From Sorangium cellulosum So0157-2 (GTDB taxonomy: Bacteria > Myxococcota_A > Polyangia > Polyangiales > Polyangiaceae): a stretch of 64,000 nucleotides of DNA. The stretch spans positions 1,302,001-1,366,000 of the forward strand of contig NC_021658.1 in assembly GCF_000418325.1 (NCBI RefSeq), written 5' to 3'. Shown one piece after another: positions 12,865 through 25,438 of the stretch. Both the position numbers and the translations under genes were made by a program. The notes below the pieces were generated by a model. That model was not told the origin of the DNA. It saw nothing but the letters and a program-made list of their open reading frames with translations, and did not search any database. Position 1 is the first letter of the stretch. Each line of letters opens with the position of its first letter.

Positions 12865-13214
12865 GGTTCGATGATCTCCTCGTCTCGTGGGTGGAACGTC
12901 CGAATCCTATCCGCCCAGCGAAGCAAACAATGCACGCATCATCATGAAGCTCCTCGTCTAGAGTTGCCTGCGCGCCCCTCTGCCGGGACATCGGCTCCGC
13001 GCGGCGATTGTCCTCTGAGCACGAGCATGCGTCGTGCCACGGCGAGGACGCGGCGATCCGGGCCGGGGCCGGGGAGCCCTCGCGCCCCGGCGCCGCGGGT
13101 CGCGTCACCCCCGCTCGACTTGAGCAGGCCTTGCGCAAGCGGCGCCGGCGCGCGCCCCGCCCGGCGCCGCGCGCGCTCGACAGCCCCGGAGCGCGGACGT
13201 ACCCTCCTCGCCCG
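12865..13214. other. Intergenic region between divergent hypothetical and kinase genes
   Basis: About 350 bp that must include promoters for both neighbours. A relatively A/T-rich patch lies at about 12900-12965, which could be promoter DNA for the minus-strand gene. No clear -35/-10 pair or RNA gene was recognised. Confidence 0.4.
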
Positions 13215-17101
<3,887 letters not shown>

Positions 17102-17132
17102 CGGCGAGGGCGAACGGCGCAATCGTTGAACC

Positions 17133-17198
17133 GCGCGAGCGCGCTGCTCCTTCGTCCTTCCCGCGCGCGGGAAGGACGAAGGAGCAGCGCGCTCGCGC
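17133..17198. repeat. 66-bp perfect palindrome
   Basis: Every base from 17133 to 17165 pairs with its partner from 17198 back to 17166, with no spacer. The left arm contains GCTGCTCCTTCGTCCTTCCC and the centre is GCGCGC. It begins 32 bp after the stop of the large kinase gene, so it may act in transcription termination, but there is no T-run. Perfect inverted repeats this long are rare because they are unstable in replication. Confidence 0.95.
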
Positions 17199-17329
17199 TG
17201 CATTTCTTCAATCAGCGACGCATTGCCGGCGGAATTGCCGGCGGAAACGAGGACCGACGCCTCGGCGTCGGCGTGATGCGCAAGAACTCCGCATTGCGGG
17301 CGAGCGACAAGGTGTGATATGAGACGCCC

Positions 17330-17854
17330 ATGAAGGTTGGGGGAATTCTTTTCAATACCATTGCCGTGCTCCTCGCCTGCGGGTGCGCTTCCTCGTCGCC
17401 GCTGTCTCCGTCGCTGCCGGACGGCGCGGACGGCGCGCGCGCGCCGGCGGACGGCGTGCCGGCGGCGGGCGCGCCGGCGCCGGCGCAGAGCGACGCGGCG
17501 GCGCGGTCCGCGGGGCCCCGGGGCCGCGTCTATCCGGCAGACGAGCTGCGCCGGGTGGCCCGCGTCGCGTCCGCGCGCTGCAAGAAGGCGAATTCGCCGT
17601 CGGATTCGGCGTGCCTCCTCGCGGAGGCCACGCCGTTCCTGAAATACCGGCCCGAGGATCCGGATTGCCGTTATGTGTCGGGGACGGCGCTGTCGGTGGC
17701 CGAGTGCTCCGATTTCTCGGAGGGCTGCCAGAGCGTGGATCCCAAGGATCTCGACCACCAGCTCGCCGCCCTGGAGAACGCCGGCAAGGATTGCAACCGC
17801 GAGCCGACCGAGATCGAGCGGGCCGAGGTGCTGAAGCTCGCTGGCTCGGAGTGA
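17330..17854 (+). CDS. Small lipoprotein, paralogue of 39542-40009
   Basis: A 174-residue lipoprotein: signal segment FNTIAVLLACGCASSSP with two possible lipobox Cys, then an Ala/Pro/Gly-rich linker (about residues 25-65), then a compact domain of about 105 residues with four conserved Cys (ARCKKA, SACLLAEA, DCRYVSGTALSVAECSDFSEGC, GKDCNREPTEIERAEVLKLAG). The same domain occurs in the protein at 39542-40009, with about 70 percent identical residues by eye, while the linkers differ. Probably anchored at the cell envelope and held by disulfides. No family is recognised. It converges with the FHA regulator gene (87 bp gap). Confidence 0.8.
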   Translation: MKVGGILFNTIAVLLACGCASSSPLSPSLPDGADGARAPADGVPAAGAPAPAQSDAAARSAGPRGRVYPADELRRVARVASARCKKANSPSDSACLLAEATPFLKYRPEDPDCRYVSGTALSVAECSDFSEGCQSVDPKDLDHQLAALENAGKDCNREPTEIERAEVLKLAGSE

Positions 17855-17941
17855 GGCGTTGTCCGGCGGGATGAGGCGCCCCGTGGCGCAGCGCCTGCGC
17901 CATCGGACGCGGGCGCTCGCCGGCGGGCCGCGCCGGCCGCG

Positions 17942-19432
17942 TCAGCCCTTGGCCTTGCCCTTGCGCGGCCGCGGGATGCCGTAGGCGCTCAGCCGGGCGA
18001 CGAAGGTGCGGCGGGGCATGCCGAGGAGCGCCGCGGCCTGCGTCTGGTTGCCGGCGCACTGCTCGAGCGCGTCGACGATGCGGCGCCGCTCGATCGCGTC
18101 GAGCTCGCCGCGCAGGCCGCCCGCGGGCTCGGCCGATCGGGGAGGGCCCGGCGGAAGGGGGCTTGGGGGGAGGGGACCGGCGAGCGCGGCGACCTCGGCG
18201 GGGTGCGCCTCGATGGACGTCGGGGTGCGCGTGTCGACGAGCGGCGGCGGCGCGGAGGCGTCGAGCAGGAGGTGCTCCGGCAGGAGCGTGTCCCCGCCGG
18301 CGAGCACGACCGCGCGCTCGACGACGTTGCGCAGCTCGCGGATGTTGCCGGGCCACGGGTGCGCCTCCAGCGCGGCGAGCGTCTCGGGGGCGAGCGCCGG
18401 CGCCCGGCGCCCGAGCGCGCCCGCGGTCCGCTCGGCGATCGCGCGCGCGAGCGGCGCGATCTCGGAGACGCGCGCGCGGAGCGGCGGGATCGTCAGCGCG
18501 ATGCCGTTGAGCCGGAAGAAGAGATCTTCGCGGAAGGCGCCGCGCTTCACCTCGGCGGCCAGGTCGCGGTTCGTGGCCGCGACGAAGCGGACGTCGATGG
18601 GCCGCGGGCTCAGCCCTCCGACGCGCATCACCTTCCGGTCCTCGAGCACGCGCAGCAGCTTCACCTGGATGCCGGGGGGGAGCTCGCCGACCTCGTCGAG
18701 CATCACGGTGCCCTTCTCGGCGGTCTCGAGCAGCCCGGGCTTCGCCTGGCCGGCGCTCGTGAAGGCGCCTTTCTCGTGGCCGAAGAGCTCGCTCTCGAGG
18801 AGCGACTCGGCGAGCGCCGCGCAGTTGAGGCGCAGGAACGGCCCGTGCGCGCGCGGCGATCGCCGGTGGATGTGCTCGGCGAGCACCTCCTTGCCGGCGC
18901 CGGTCTCGCCGAGCAGGAGCACGCTGAGGGGCGACGCGGCCACGCGCTCGGCGAGCGCGTAGAGCCGCTGCATGGCCGGGTCGCGGACGATGGGCTCGCC
19001 CGGCGCCTGGCCGGCGGCGGCGCTCGGGGCGCCCTCGCGCGGCAGGATCACGATCAGGGTCGAGCCCAGGTTGACCGCGTCGCCGACCGCGAGCTCCGTC
19101 GTCTTGCCTGGCTCGAGCTGGAGCTCGAGCAGCTTGGTCGTCGGCCCGGCGCTGCGCTCGCGCCGGAGGCGGGTCCCGTTCGCGCTGCCGAGGTCCTCGA
19201 TCGCGAGCCGGGCGCCGAGGTGGATGATCGCGTGGCGGCGCGAGACGGAGCTCTCGTCGATTTGGACGTCGTTCTCTTTCGACCGGCCGAGCGACACCCG
19301 GCCCTCGGCGGGCAGCGGGTGCCGGGTCACGCGGCCCCCGGCGAACACCGCGAGCTCCAGGGCATGCTGCGCGTCGATCTGCGCATCCTTCCGGGGGGAC
19401 ATCGCGCCGGCCACGTCTCTCTCCTTGCTCAC
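17942..19432 (-). CDS. FHA-domain sigma-54-dependent transcriptional activator
   Basis: A 496-residue enhancer-binding protein. Residues about 28-115 form an FHA phosphothreonine-binding domain ([37 protein letters not shown]). Residues about 130-365 form the AAA+ sigma-54 interaction domain with Walker A GETGAGKE, Walker [13 protein letters not shown] and arginine-finger region [10 protein letters not shown]. The sigma-54 contacting loop reads GAFTSA instead of GAFTGA. A Pro-rich linker leads to a Fis-type helix-turn-helix at the C-terminus ([20 protein letters not shown]). FHA-type activators in myxobacteria are controlled by Ser/Thr kinases, and kinases are encoded nearby, though no partner can be named. 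Its own target promoters are not evident here. Confidence 0.93.
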   Translation of the reverse strand: MSKERDVAGAMSPRKDAQIDAQHALELAVFAGGRVTRHPLPAEGRVSLGRSKENDVQIDESSVSRRHAIIHLGARLAIEDLGSANGTRLRRERSAGPTTKLLELQLEPGKTTELAVGDAVNLGSTLIVILPREGAPSAAAGQAPGEPIVRDPAMQRLYALAERVAASPLSVLLLGETGAGKEVLAEHIHRRSPRAHGPFLRLNCAALAESLLESELFGHEKGAFTSAGQAKPGLLETAEKGTVMLDEVGELPPGIQVKLLRVLEDRKVMRVGGLSPRPIDVRFVAATNRDLAAEVKRGAFREDLFFRLNGIALTIPPLRARVSEIAPLARAIAERTAGALGRRAPALAPETLAALEAHPWPGNIRELRNVVERAVVLAGGDTLLPEHLLLDASAPPPLVDTRTPTSIEAHPAEVAALAGPLPPSPLPPGPPRSAEPAGGLRGELDAIERRRIVDALEQCAGNQTQAAALLGMPRRTFVARLSAYGIPRPRKGKAKG

Positions 19433-19834
19433 TTCCGCTCGTTCTACCGCGCCGCGCCGCCCGCGGGGCGAGCCGAAGCGCCTCGGGGCCGCGCGCGGCC
19501 GGGGCCCGGAGCCCGCGGGCGTCGCCTCGAGGGGTGATCGAAGGCGGCCACGGCGCCGGAAGAGCGCAGCACCTCGCGCGCGGCCGCGGCGACGACGGGC
19601 AGGACGAGGGGCAGCGACGGGCGTGCGCGCATCGGACGGCAGGATAACCGAACCCAGCGCGCCACGCTGGACCGCGGGAGCCGGAGGAGGCGCGCTGGAG
19701 GGGGCGAGAGCCAGCGGGTGTGGTACCTGTCATTACATGAGATATGTTTGCGGCACCGCAGCCCGCGTGCGAGGTCGGTCACGGCATGATGGCCCCGAGG
19801 GGGGCACGCGCTTGCCTCGTGTTTCGCGCTGGGT
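19433..19834. other. Intergenic region upstream of sigma-54 activator and lipoprotein
   Basis: About 400 bp between two divergent genes. Most is very GC-rich; a less GC-rich island at about 19720-19750 (CATTACATGAGATATG) is the best candidate promoter zone for the gene at 19835. A minus-strand reading of about 62 codons from 19632 has no family features. Nothing else is seen. Confidence 0.4.
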
Positions 19835-20386
19835 GTGATGACGATGCGAACGCCGATGCATGGACCGAAGCCGCGGGCGCCCCGCGGCGCACGCTCTGCA
19901 ACAGGTCGCCGCCGCGGCCCGCGCTGGCAGGCCGCCTTGCCGTTTCTCCTCGGGGTCGTGGCCACCGGCTCGGCGTGCGTCAGCTCGAGCCGCGTCGGGG
20001 GGGCGGGGATCGAACGCGAGGAACCGCGCAGCTCACCGCTTGCCTCGAACGCCGGCGTTCCGGCGGAAGACGCCGGCGCTCCGGCGGAAGACGCCGGCGC
20101 TCCGGCTCAAGAGCCCCATCGACAGCCGCCGAACTCCGAACCTTCGTCCGCGGAGAGCCCAGCCGCGCCGGCTGCCGGCGTCCAGCAGGCGGCCGCGCCG
20201 CGCTGTGATTCGCTCGCGCCCTGCGGTGAGCATGGCATCTGTCCCGCGGGGAGCGATTGCTTCGACCTCAAGCGCTGCGGAGGCACGGTGTGCACCACGA
20301 TGGAGGTGGCTTGCGCCATCGAGTGCCGAGGTCGGGGGTGCTTGCTGCTCAAGAGCGATCCCCCTCAGATACGTTGCGCGCCCTGA
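19835..20386 (+). CDS. Cys-rich putative lipoprotein
   Basis: A 183-residue protein with a basic N-terminus, a hydrophobic segment ending in a possible lipobox (LLGVVATGSACVSSS), an Ala/Pro/Glu linker with repeated PAEDAGA, and a C-terminal domain of about 55 residues with nine Cys (RCDSLAPCGEHGICP, GSDCFDLKRCGGTVCTTMEVACAIECRGRGC). The linker repeat is a 21-bp DNA duplication (20054-20074, 20075-20095, then partial). The start is a GTG or the ATG one or three codons later. Probably an exported, disulfide-bonded envelope protein. No enzyme family is recognised. The methyltransferase gene starts 73 bp downstream on the same strand. Confidence 0.65.
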   Translation: MMTMRTPMHGPKPRAPRGARSATGRRRGPRWQAALPFLLGVVATGSACVSSSRVGGAGIEREEPRSSPLASNAGVPAEDAGAPAEDAGAPAQEPHRQPPNSEPSSAESPAAPAAGVQQAAAPRCDSLAPCGEHGICPAGSDCFDLKRCGGTVCTTMEVACAIECRGRGCLLLKSDPPQIRCAP

Positions 20387-20459
20387 GGGACGAGCGCCCG
20401 GGGAGCGCCTCTCGAGGCCGCGTTGCTTCGCGCCACACAATCCGTGGTAGCGTTGCGCC

Positions 20460-21290
20460 ATGAGCTCACATCAACGCGACTACGTGGCGATCAACCTCGC
20501 GAACTGGAACAGCCGCGTGCCGCACCACGAGCACGGCTATGAGCTCCACAGGTTTCGCGAAGACCCGCGGCGGCTCTCGGACGTTGTCGAGTTCGATCGC
20601 GAGCGGCTCGGCGACGTGCGCGGCCTCGACGTCGTCCATTTGCAGTGCCACATCGGCACGGACACGCTGTCGCTCGCCCGGCTGGGGGCGCGCATGACCG
20701 GGCTCGATTTCTCCGAGCCGGCGCTGGCGGTGGCGAGGCGGCTGGCCGCGGAGTGCGGCGCCGACATCGAGTACGTGTGCAGCACCGTCTACGACGCGGT
20801 GGCGGCGCTGGGCGCCGAGCGCTTCGACGTCGTGTACACGGGCGTCGGCGCGCTGTGCTGGCTGGACGACATCCAGCGCTGGGCCGCCACCGTCGCGGCG
20901 CTGCTGAAGCCCGGCGGCCGCCTGTTCCTGCGCGAGGGCCATCCGATGCTGTGGGCGCTCGCCGATCCGCGCCCGGACGGCCTCCTGGTCGTGGAGTATC
21001 CCTACTTCGAGGTCGAGGGCGGGACGCTGTTCCACGAGAAGCAGACCTACGTTTCCCACGAGGGAGAGCTCGCCGCGCCGGACAGCATCAGCTTCAACCA
21101 CGGCCTCGGCGAGATCGTCACCGCGCTCTTCGCGGCGAACCTGCGGTTGACCGCGCTCACCGAGCACGATTCGGTCCCCTGGAACCCGCTCGGAGACGGG
21201 ATGGTGCAAGACGAGCGCGGCGAATGGCGGCTCCGCGAGAGGCCGGAGCGGCTGGCCGCGAGCTACACCTTGCAGGCCGTGAAGGGCTGA
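20460..21290 (+). CDS. Class I SAM-dependent methyltransferase
   Basis: A 276-residue methyltransferase. Motif I is LDVVHLQCHIGTDTLSLARLGA, followed by the acidic ribose-binding loop TGLDFSEPALAVARRLA, motif II-like FDVVYTGVGALCWL and motif III LLKPGGRLFLREGHP. These define a Rossmann-fold SAM enzyme of the methyltransferase-11/25 type; the methyl acceptor is unknown. Its last 117 codons are present again at 31079-31431, with about five mismatches over 353 bp, as a headless fragment. Right after the stop codon the DNA turns into an IS66-type remnant. The gene therefore sits exactly at the left edge of the arsenic island. Confidence 0.9.
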   Translation: MSSHQRDYVAINLANWNSRVPHHEHGYELHRFREDPRRLSDVVEFDRERLGDVRGLDVVHLQCHIGTDTLSLARLGARMTGLDFSEPALAVARRLAAECGADIEYVCSTVYDAVAALGAERFDVVYTGVGALCWLDDIQRWAATVAALLKPGGRLFLREGHPMLWALADPRPDGLLVVEYPYFEVEGGTLFHEKQTYVSHEGELAAPDSISFNHGLGEIVTALFAANLRLTALTEHDSVPWNPLGDGMVQDERGEWRLRERPERLAASYTLQAVKG

Positions 21291-21291
21291 G
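20939..21291 (+). repeat. Left copy of the direct repeat flanking the ars island
   Basis: This 353-bp stretch, the 3' end of the methyltransferase gene, recurs in the same orientation at 31079-31431, 10,140 bp away. I count about five mismatches. Similarity stops abruptly 5' of CCATCCGATGCTG and one base after the stop codon. Confidence 0.95.
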
Positions 21292-21292
21292 A

Positions 21293-21485
21293 CCGGCAGG
21301 AACCGCGGCGGCTCGGTCGACGGCGACGGCAAGGGCTGCGAGGGTCCGTCAGCCCGCAGCTTCCAGCGCCACCAGTACAGCTGCTTCGGGTTGTACCCCT
21401 CGCGTCGCGCGAACATCTCGGCGCTCAGCCCGCTCCGCTCCCATTGCTCCACCCGCTCGGCCCACTCCACCCTCGTCGCCATCGC
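21293..21485 (-). pseudogene. IS66-type accessory protein (TnpA-like) remnant
   Basis: On the minus strand, ATG at 21485 opens MATRVEWAERVEQWERSGLSAEMFARREGYNPKQLYWWRWKL, split here by reading frame continuity into about 64 residues. This resembles the N-terminal helix-turn-helix of IS66 family Orf1/TnpA proteins (WxxxVxxWxxSGxSxxxFxxxxGxxxxxLxxWRxKL). The frame then runs into the antisense of the methyltransferase gene, so the element is cut off. No TnpB or TnpC follows and no terminal repeats were recognised. It marks past IS activity at the left edge of the ars island. Confidence 0.7.
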
Positions 21486-21684
21486 TTCCTCCGTCGTCGC
21501 GATGCGAACAGGTAACCGGGGCCGCACGGACGGTCACGATGCCCTTGGCCGGGCGCAACCTCGGTCACGTCGCGGCGCTGGACGCCGGCGAGTTCGCGAT
21601 CGCGCTAGCTAGGTAGGCGATCGGCACTCGCGGCGCGAGGGCACACGGGGGCGCGGCGTGCTACCTCCGCACCTGGAGGCGCTC

Positions 21685-21792
21685 ATGAACCGGACGACCT
21701 GCCTGACGAGGTACGAGCATTCACCCGTAGCGGAGCTCGCTCAGCCTCGGCTGTCGAGTGTTGGTGCGAAGCCATGCCTGGCGCCAATCTGA
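21685..21792 (+). CDS. Possible 35-aa leader peptide before arsA1
   Basis: An ATG at 21685 with GGAGG six bases upstream opens a 35-codon frame whose TGA (21790-21792) overlaps an ATG at 21792 in the arsA1 frame. Translation of this ORF could couple to arsA1. It contains two Cys and no family features. It may equally be chance, since no homology can be checked here. Confidence 0.3.
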   Translation: MNRTTCLTRYEHSPVAELAQPRLSSVGAKPCLAPI

Positions 21793-21806
21793 TGGAGGAT
21801 ACATCG

Positions 21807-23597
21807 ATGACGATCTTCCTGGATCAGCCGGGTCGCTTCCTCTTCTTCACCGGAAAGGGGGGCGTCGGCAAGACGTCTCTCGCGTGTGCCACCGCGATCC
21901 GCCTCGCGGACGCCGGGAATCGAATCCTCTTGGTCAGCACCGACCCGGCCTCGAACCTCGACGAGATGCTCGGCGCCGCGCTCTCGAACCAACCGACCAA
22001 GGTTCCCGGTGTCGACCGACTCTGGGCCCTCAACATCGATCCCGAGCGGGCAGCCGACGCCTACCGCGAGCGTGTCATTTCGCCGTATCGCGACATCTGG
22101 GCGGAAGGCCAACTGGCCGAGCTGCGCGAGCAGCTCGCCGGCGCGTGCACAGTCGAGATCGCCGCGTTCGACGAGTTTGCCGAGCTGCTCGCTGGCGACC
22201 AGGCGAACGCGCCGTTCGATCACGTGCTATTCGATACCGCGCCCACCGGACACACGTTGCGGCTCCTCAGCCTGCCGCGCGCCTGGAACAGCTTCCTCCA
22301 GTCGACCACGCAGGGAGCTTCATGTCTCGGCCCGCACACGGGGCTGAAGATGCAGGAGGCGCGATTCGCTGCGGCGATGGGCGCGCTGGCCGACGGCGCT
22401 CGCACCACCGTCGTCCTGGTGACGCGGCCTGATCGAGCTGCTCTACGCGAGGCCGAGCGGACGTCGGGTGAGCTGATGGCCATCGGCATCAAGAACCAAC
22501 AGCTCGCCATCAATGCGGTGTTCGAGGCTGCCGATCAGGCCGATCCCGTCGCCGCCGCGCTCGCGGAGCGCGGTCGAGCGGCGCTCCGCGCGATGCCTCT
22601 TCGATTGCAGGGACTGCCCGCGGTGCGCATCCCTCTGCGCGCCTTCAACATGGTGGGGCTCCCTGCGCTCCGCGCGCTCCTCGACGATCGCGCAGCCGAA
22701 GCCCTGTCGCATGCCGTTTCCTCGATCACAAGGCCATCGCTCCCGCGTCTCTCGTCCCTCATCGACGAGATCGCGATGCCGGGCCGAGGGCTCGTGATGG
22801 TGATGGGAAAGGGCGGCGTGGGAAAGACGACGATCGCTGCCTCCATCGCTGCCGAGCTGGCCTCGCGCGGTCACCACGTGCACCTGAGCACCACCGATCC
22901 GGCGGCCCACATTGCCTCGACACTCGATGGGCAGCTCGAGAACCTGACGATCAGCCGCATCGATCCGGCCACCGAGGCGAAGGCTTACGTGGACCGCGTG
23001 ATGGCAACGCGCGGCGCGAGCCTCGATGATGCCGGCAGAGCCTTGCTCGCCGAGGATCTTCGCTCGCCGTGCTACGAGGAGGTCGCCGTCTTCACGGCGT
23101 TCTCGAGGATCGTCTCAAAGGCTCGCTCGAGCTTTGTCGTTCTCGACACCGCTCCCACCGGGCACACGCTCCTCCTCCTCGACACGACGGGCTCTTATCA
23201 CCGGCAGATCATCGGAACGGGTCCGGAGCCGAAGGAGGCATCCATGCGACTCGTCACTCCGCTCATGAGGCTGCGGGATCCCGACTACACGAGAGTTCTC
23301 TTGGTGACGCTCGCCGAAACGACGCCCGTCTCCGAAGCGGCCCGCCTCCAGGCGGACCTTCGTCGTGCTCAGATCGAGCCGTTCGGCTGGGTCATCAACG
23401 GCAGCCTGGCAGCCACCGGCTCTGCAGACCCGTGCCTGAAGCAGCGCGTTGCCGCTGAGCTCGAGCAGATCGAGGCCGTGCGCGCCCGTCACGCGAAGCG
23501 GATGGCGATCGTGCCCTGGGTGACCGAGGAGCCGGTCGGCCCCGCCCGCCTGCTGGCGCTGGCGCGTGACAACGAGCTGCAGCGGCGCGATCCTTAG
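21807..23597 (+). CDS. arsA: ArsA arsenite-stimulated ATPase, first copy
   Basis: A 596-residue protein with the two-halved ArsA layout. P-loops GKGGVGKT occur at residues 16-23 and about 334-341, and the signature DTAPTGHTL occurs in both halves. The three Cys that bind As(III)/Sb(III) in ArsA are present: GACTVEIAAFDEF, GASCLGP and LRSPCYEEVAVF. In classical systems ArsA powers the ArsB channel and receives As(III) from ArsD. ATG 21807 is chosen because GGAGG lies nine bases upstream (21794-21798) and the conserved N-terminus follows at once; an ATG at 21792 would place GGAGG inside the gene. A second ArsA lies 3.3 kb downstream and no pump gene is present. Confidence 0.95.
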   Translation: MTIFLDQPGRFLFFTGKGGVGKTSLACATAIRLADAGNRILLVSTDPASNLDEMLGAALSNQPTKVPGVDRLWALNIDPERAADAYRERVISPYRDIWAEGQLAELREQLAGACTVEIAAFDEFAELLAGDQANAPFDHVLFDTAPTGHTLRLLSLPRAWNSFLQSTTQGASCLGPHTGLKMQEARFAAAMGALADGARTTVVLVTRPDRAALREAERTSGELMAIGIKNQQLAINAVFEAADQADPVAAALAERGRAALRAMPLRLQGLPAVRIPLRAFNMVGLPALRALLDDRAAEALSHAVSSITRPSLPRLSSLIDEIAMPGRGLVMVMGKGGVGKTTIAASIAAELASRGHHVHLSTTDPAAHIASTLDGQLENLTISRIDPATEAKAYVDRVMATRGASLDDAGRALLAEDLRSPCYEEVAVFTAFSRIVSKARSSFVVLDTAPTGHTLLLLDTTGSYHRQIIGTGPEPKEASMRLVTPLMRLRDPDYTRVLLVTLAETTPVSEAARLQADLRRAQIEPFGWVINGSLAATGSADPCLKQRVAAELEQIEAVRARHAKRMAIVPWVTEEPVGPARLLALARDNELQRRDP

Positions 23598-23879
23598 GAG
23601 AGGAGCCCTAGGCGCGGACGAACCCACCCCAGAGGGCGTTTAGGCCCGGCGGCAGTGGTCGTGCCCGCCCAGTGGTGGCCGCTGCCGCGGGAGGACGATG
23701 CCGGGTGGTGATGGTCTGCGCTCTCACGGAACACATGAGCCACACTGCCCCACGATGACGCCGCGCCCGCGCCGGCCGGGCGCACGCCGCCGCGGTCCGC
23801 GCGTCCGGCTCGACGAGAACCAAGTCGATTTCCTGCGTCCATCCGCTCGGCTCCCCGTCCTCCAGGCAGGAGGCCCGAG

Positions 23880-24677
23880 ATGACCGATCGAACCATCCAC
23901 CAGACCCGTGAAGCTGTCCGAGATCATTACGGAAAAGTCGCCCTGGCCGGGACGGGCTGCTGCGCCCCGAGCTGCTGCGCGCCGGCGCAGGCGGCGTCGC
24001 TCGGTCTCGGCTATACGCGCGAAGACCTCGCCGGTGTCCCCGAGGGCGCTGACATGGGCCTCGGCTGCGGCAACCCCCAGGCGATCGCCGCCCTCCAGCC
24101 TGGCGAGACCGTGCTCGACCTCGGCAGCGGCGGCGGGTTCGACTGCTTTCTCGCCGCCAGCCAGGTCGGCCCGGACGGGCGAGTGATCGGCGTGGACATG
24201 ACCCCGGAAATGATCTCCAAGGCGCGGGAAAATGCGCGAAAGATCGACGCGGCCAACGTGGAATTCCGCCTGGGCGAGATCGAGCACCTGCCCGTCGCCG
24301 ACACGACCGCCGACGTCATCCTCTCCAATTGCGTCATCAATCTCTCCCCGGACAAGCTCGCCGTGTTCCGCGAGGCCTATCGCGTCCTCCGGCCCGGCGG
24401 CCGGCTTGCGATCTCCGACGTCATCGCGACCGCAGAGCTGCCCGCCTCGTTGCGCGAGCAGGTCGCCGCGCTCACCGGGTGCGTCGCGGGGGCGATCCGG
24501 GCCGACGAGCTCCAGGAGCTCTTGCAGCACGCCGGATTCACGGACATACGCATCGGGGTGAAGCCCCAAAGCCGCGAGTTCATCCGTGACTGGGTGCCCG
24601 GATCGGGCGCCGAGCAGTACATCACCTCCGCGACGATCGAGGCGATCAAACCCGCTCGGCCGGAGGCTCGGGCGTGA
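23880..24677 (+). CDS. arsM: Arsenite S-adenosylmethionine methyltransferase
   Basis: A 265-residue ArsM that converts As(III) to methylated species at the expense of SAM. Motif I is VLDLGSGGGFDCFLAA and the acidic loop GVDMTPEMISKAREN. The three As(III)-binding Cys known from algal CmArsM have counterparts in LGCGNPQAIA, LSNCVINLSPDK and LTGCVAGAIRA. There are extra Cys pairs near the N-terminus (GTGCCAPSCCAP), often seen in bacterial ArsM. Start is ATG 23880 with AGGAGG nearby. Its TGA overlaps the GTG of the sigma factor gene (GTGA), so the two are translationally coupled. Confidence 0.95.
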   Translation: MTDRTIHQTREAVRDHYGKVALAGTGCCAPSCCAPAQAASLGLGYTREDLAGVPEGADMGLGCGNPQAIAALQPGETVLDLGSGGGFDCFLAASQVGPDGRVIGVDMTPEMISKARENARKIDAANVEFRLGEIEHLPVADTTADVILSNCVINLSPDKLAVFREAYRVLRPGGRLAISDVIATAELPASLREQVAALTGCVAGAIRADELQELLQHAGFTDIRIGVKPQSREFIRDWVPGSGAEQYITSATIEAIKPARPEARA

Positions 24678-25249
24678 TCGACGCGGACGCGCGCGGCGCC
24701 TGGCGTCAGCTCGAGGCACGCCTGCGCCCCTTCGTCGTGCGCCGCGTTCCGACGGCGGCCGACACCGATGACGTCGTGCAGGACGTGTTGCTGCGCATGC
24801 AGCGGGGCGTGGGTGGGCTGCGCGATGACGAGCGCTTCGGCCCCTGGGTCTACCAGGTCGCTCGAAGCGCCATCGCCGAGCACCACCGGGCCCGCGCGCG
24901 CCATCTCCTCCTCGAGGACGACGTCCCCGAGATGGAGGCAGAACCCTCGAGCGGCGACGATGGGGCCGCCGAGCTCCTCGCCTTGGCGATGGGTCCGCTC
25001 GTCGCCATGCTCCCGTCGCCCTACCGTGAGGCCCTCACCCTCACCGAGCTCGAAGGCCTCTCCCAGAAGGCAGCGGCCGACATGCTGGGCATCTCGCTCA
25101 CCGCGATGAAGTCCCGCGTCCAGCGCGGGCGGGAGAAGCTGCGCTCGCTGGTGGAGCAGTGCTGCGAGGTGGCCCTCGACGCGCGCGGGCACGTCATCGA
25201 CTGCGTGCCCCGCGCCCCGGGCAACGGGCCCCGCTGCTCCTGCGGTTGA
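24674..25249 (+). CDS. sigZ: SigZ-like RNA polymerase sigma factor in ars operon
   Basis: A 191-residue sigma-70 family factor. Region 2 is seen in VVRRVPTAADTDDVVQDVLLRMQRG and RFGPWVYQVARSAIAEHHR; region 4 in MLPSPYREALTLTELEGLSQ and ADMLGISLTAMKSRVQRGREKLR. The C-terminal tail ends GNGPRCSCG and the preceding QCCEVALDARGHVIDCV carries three more Cys, a feature of SigZ-type factors and a plausible metalloid-sensing or zinc site. It begins with GTG inside the arsM stop (GTGA overlap), so it is co-expressed with arsM. It may redirect polymerase to arsenic- or thiol-stress genes; targets are unknown. Confidence 0.85.
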   Translation: MIDADARGAWRQLEARLRPFVVRRVPTAADTDDVVQDVLLRMQRGVGGLRDDERFGPWVYQVARSAIAEHHRARARHLLLEDDVPEMEAEPSSGDDGAAELLALAMGPLVAMLPSPYREALTLTELEGLSQKAAADMLGISLTAMKSRVQRGREKLRSLVEQCCEVALDARGHVIDCVPRAPGNGPRCSCG

Positions 25250-25438
25250 CGCGCGACCCGGCCCCCTGGCCGGCCCACACAAGCCCCGCTCCCGGCCTGG
25301 CCCAGCGCTCGCTGCTTCCCCGCCCCCTTCGCTCTCGATCCCTTCGATCCTCTTCACCTCCTCGGACGCTCTGCGTCTCGTTCGATTTCCTGCGTCCCCA
25401 TCGTTCGAGCCCCGTCCTCCTCGGCGGAGGTCATCGAC

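Noticed and set aside
19444..19965. Minus-strand frame of 173 codons upstream of the FHA regulator
   Set aside because: No signal, domain or ribosome site, and it crosses the start of another gene.
20466..21527. Long minus-strand protein opposite the methyltransferase
   Set aside because: Only its first 65 residues or so resemble an IS66-type protein; the rest is antisense of the methyltransferase.
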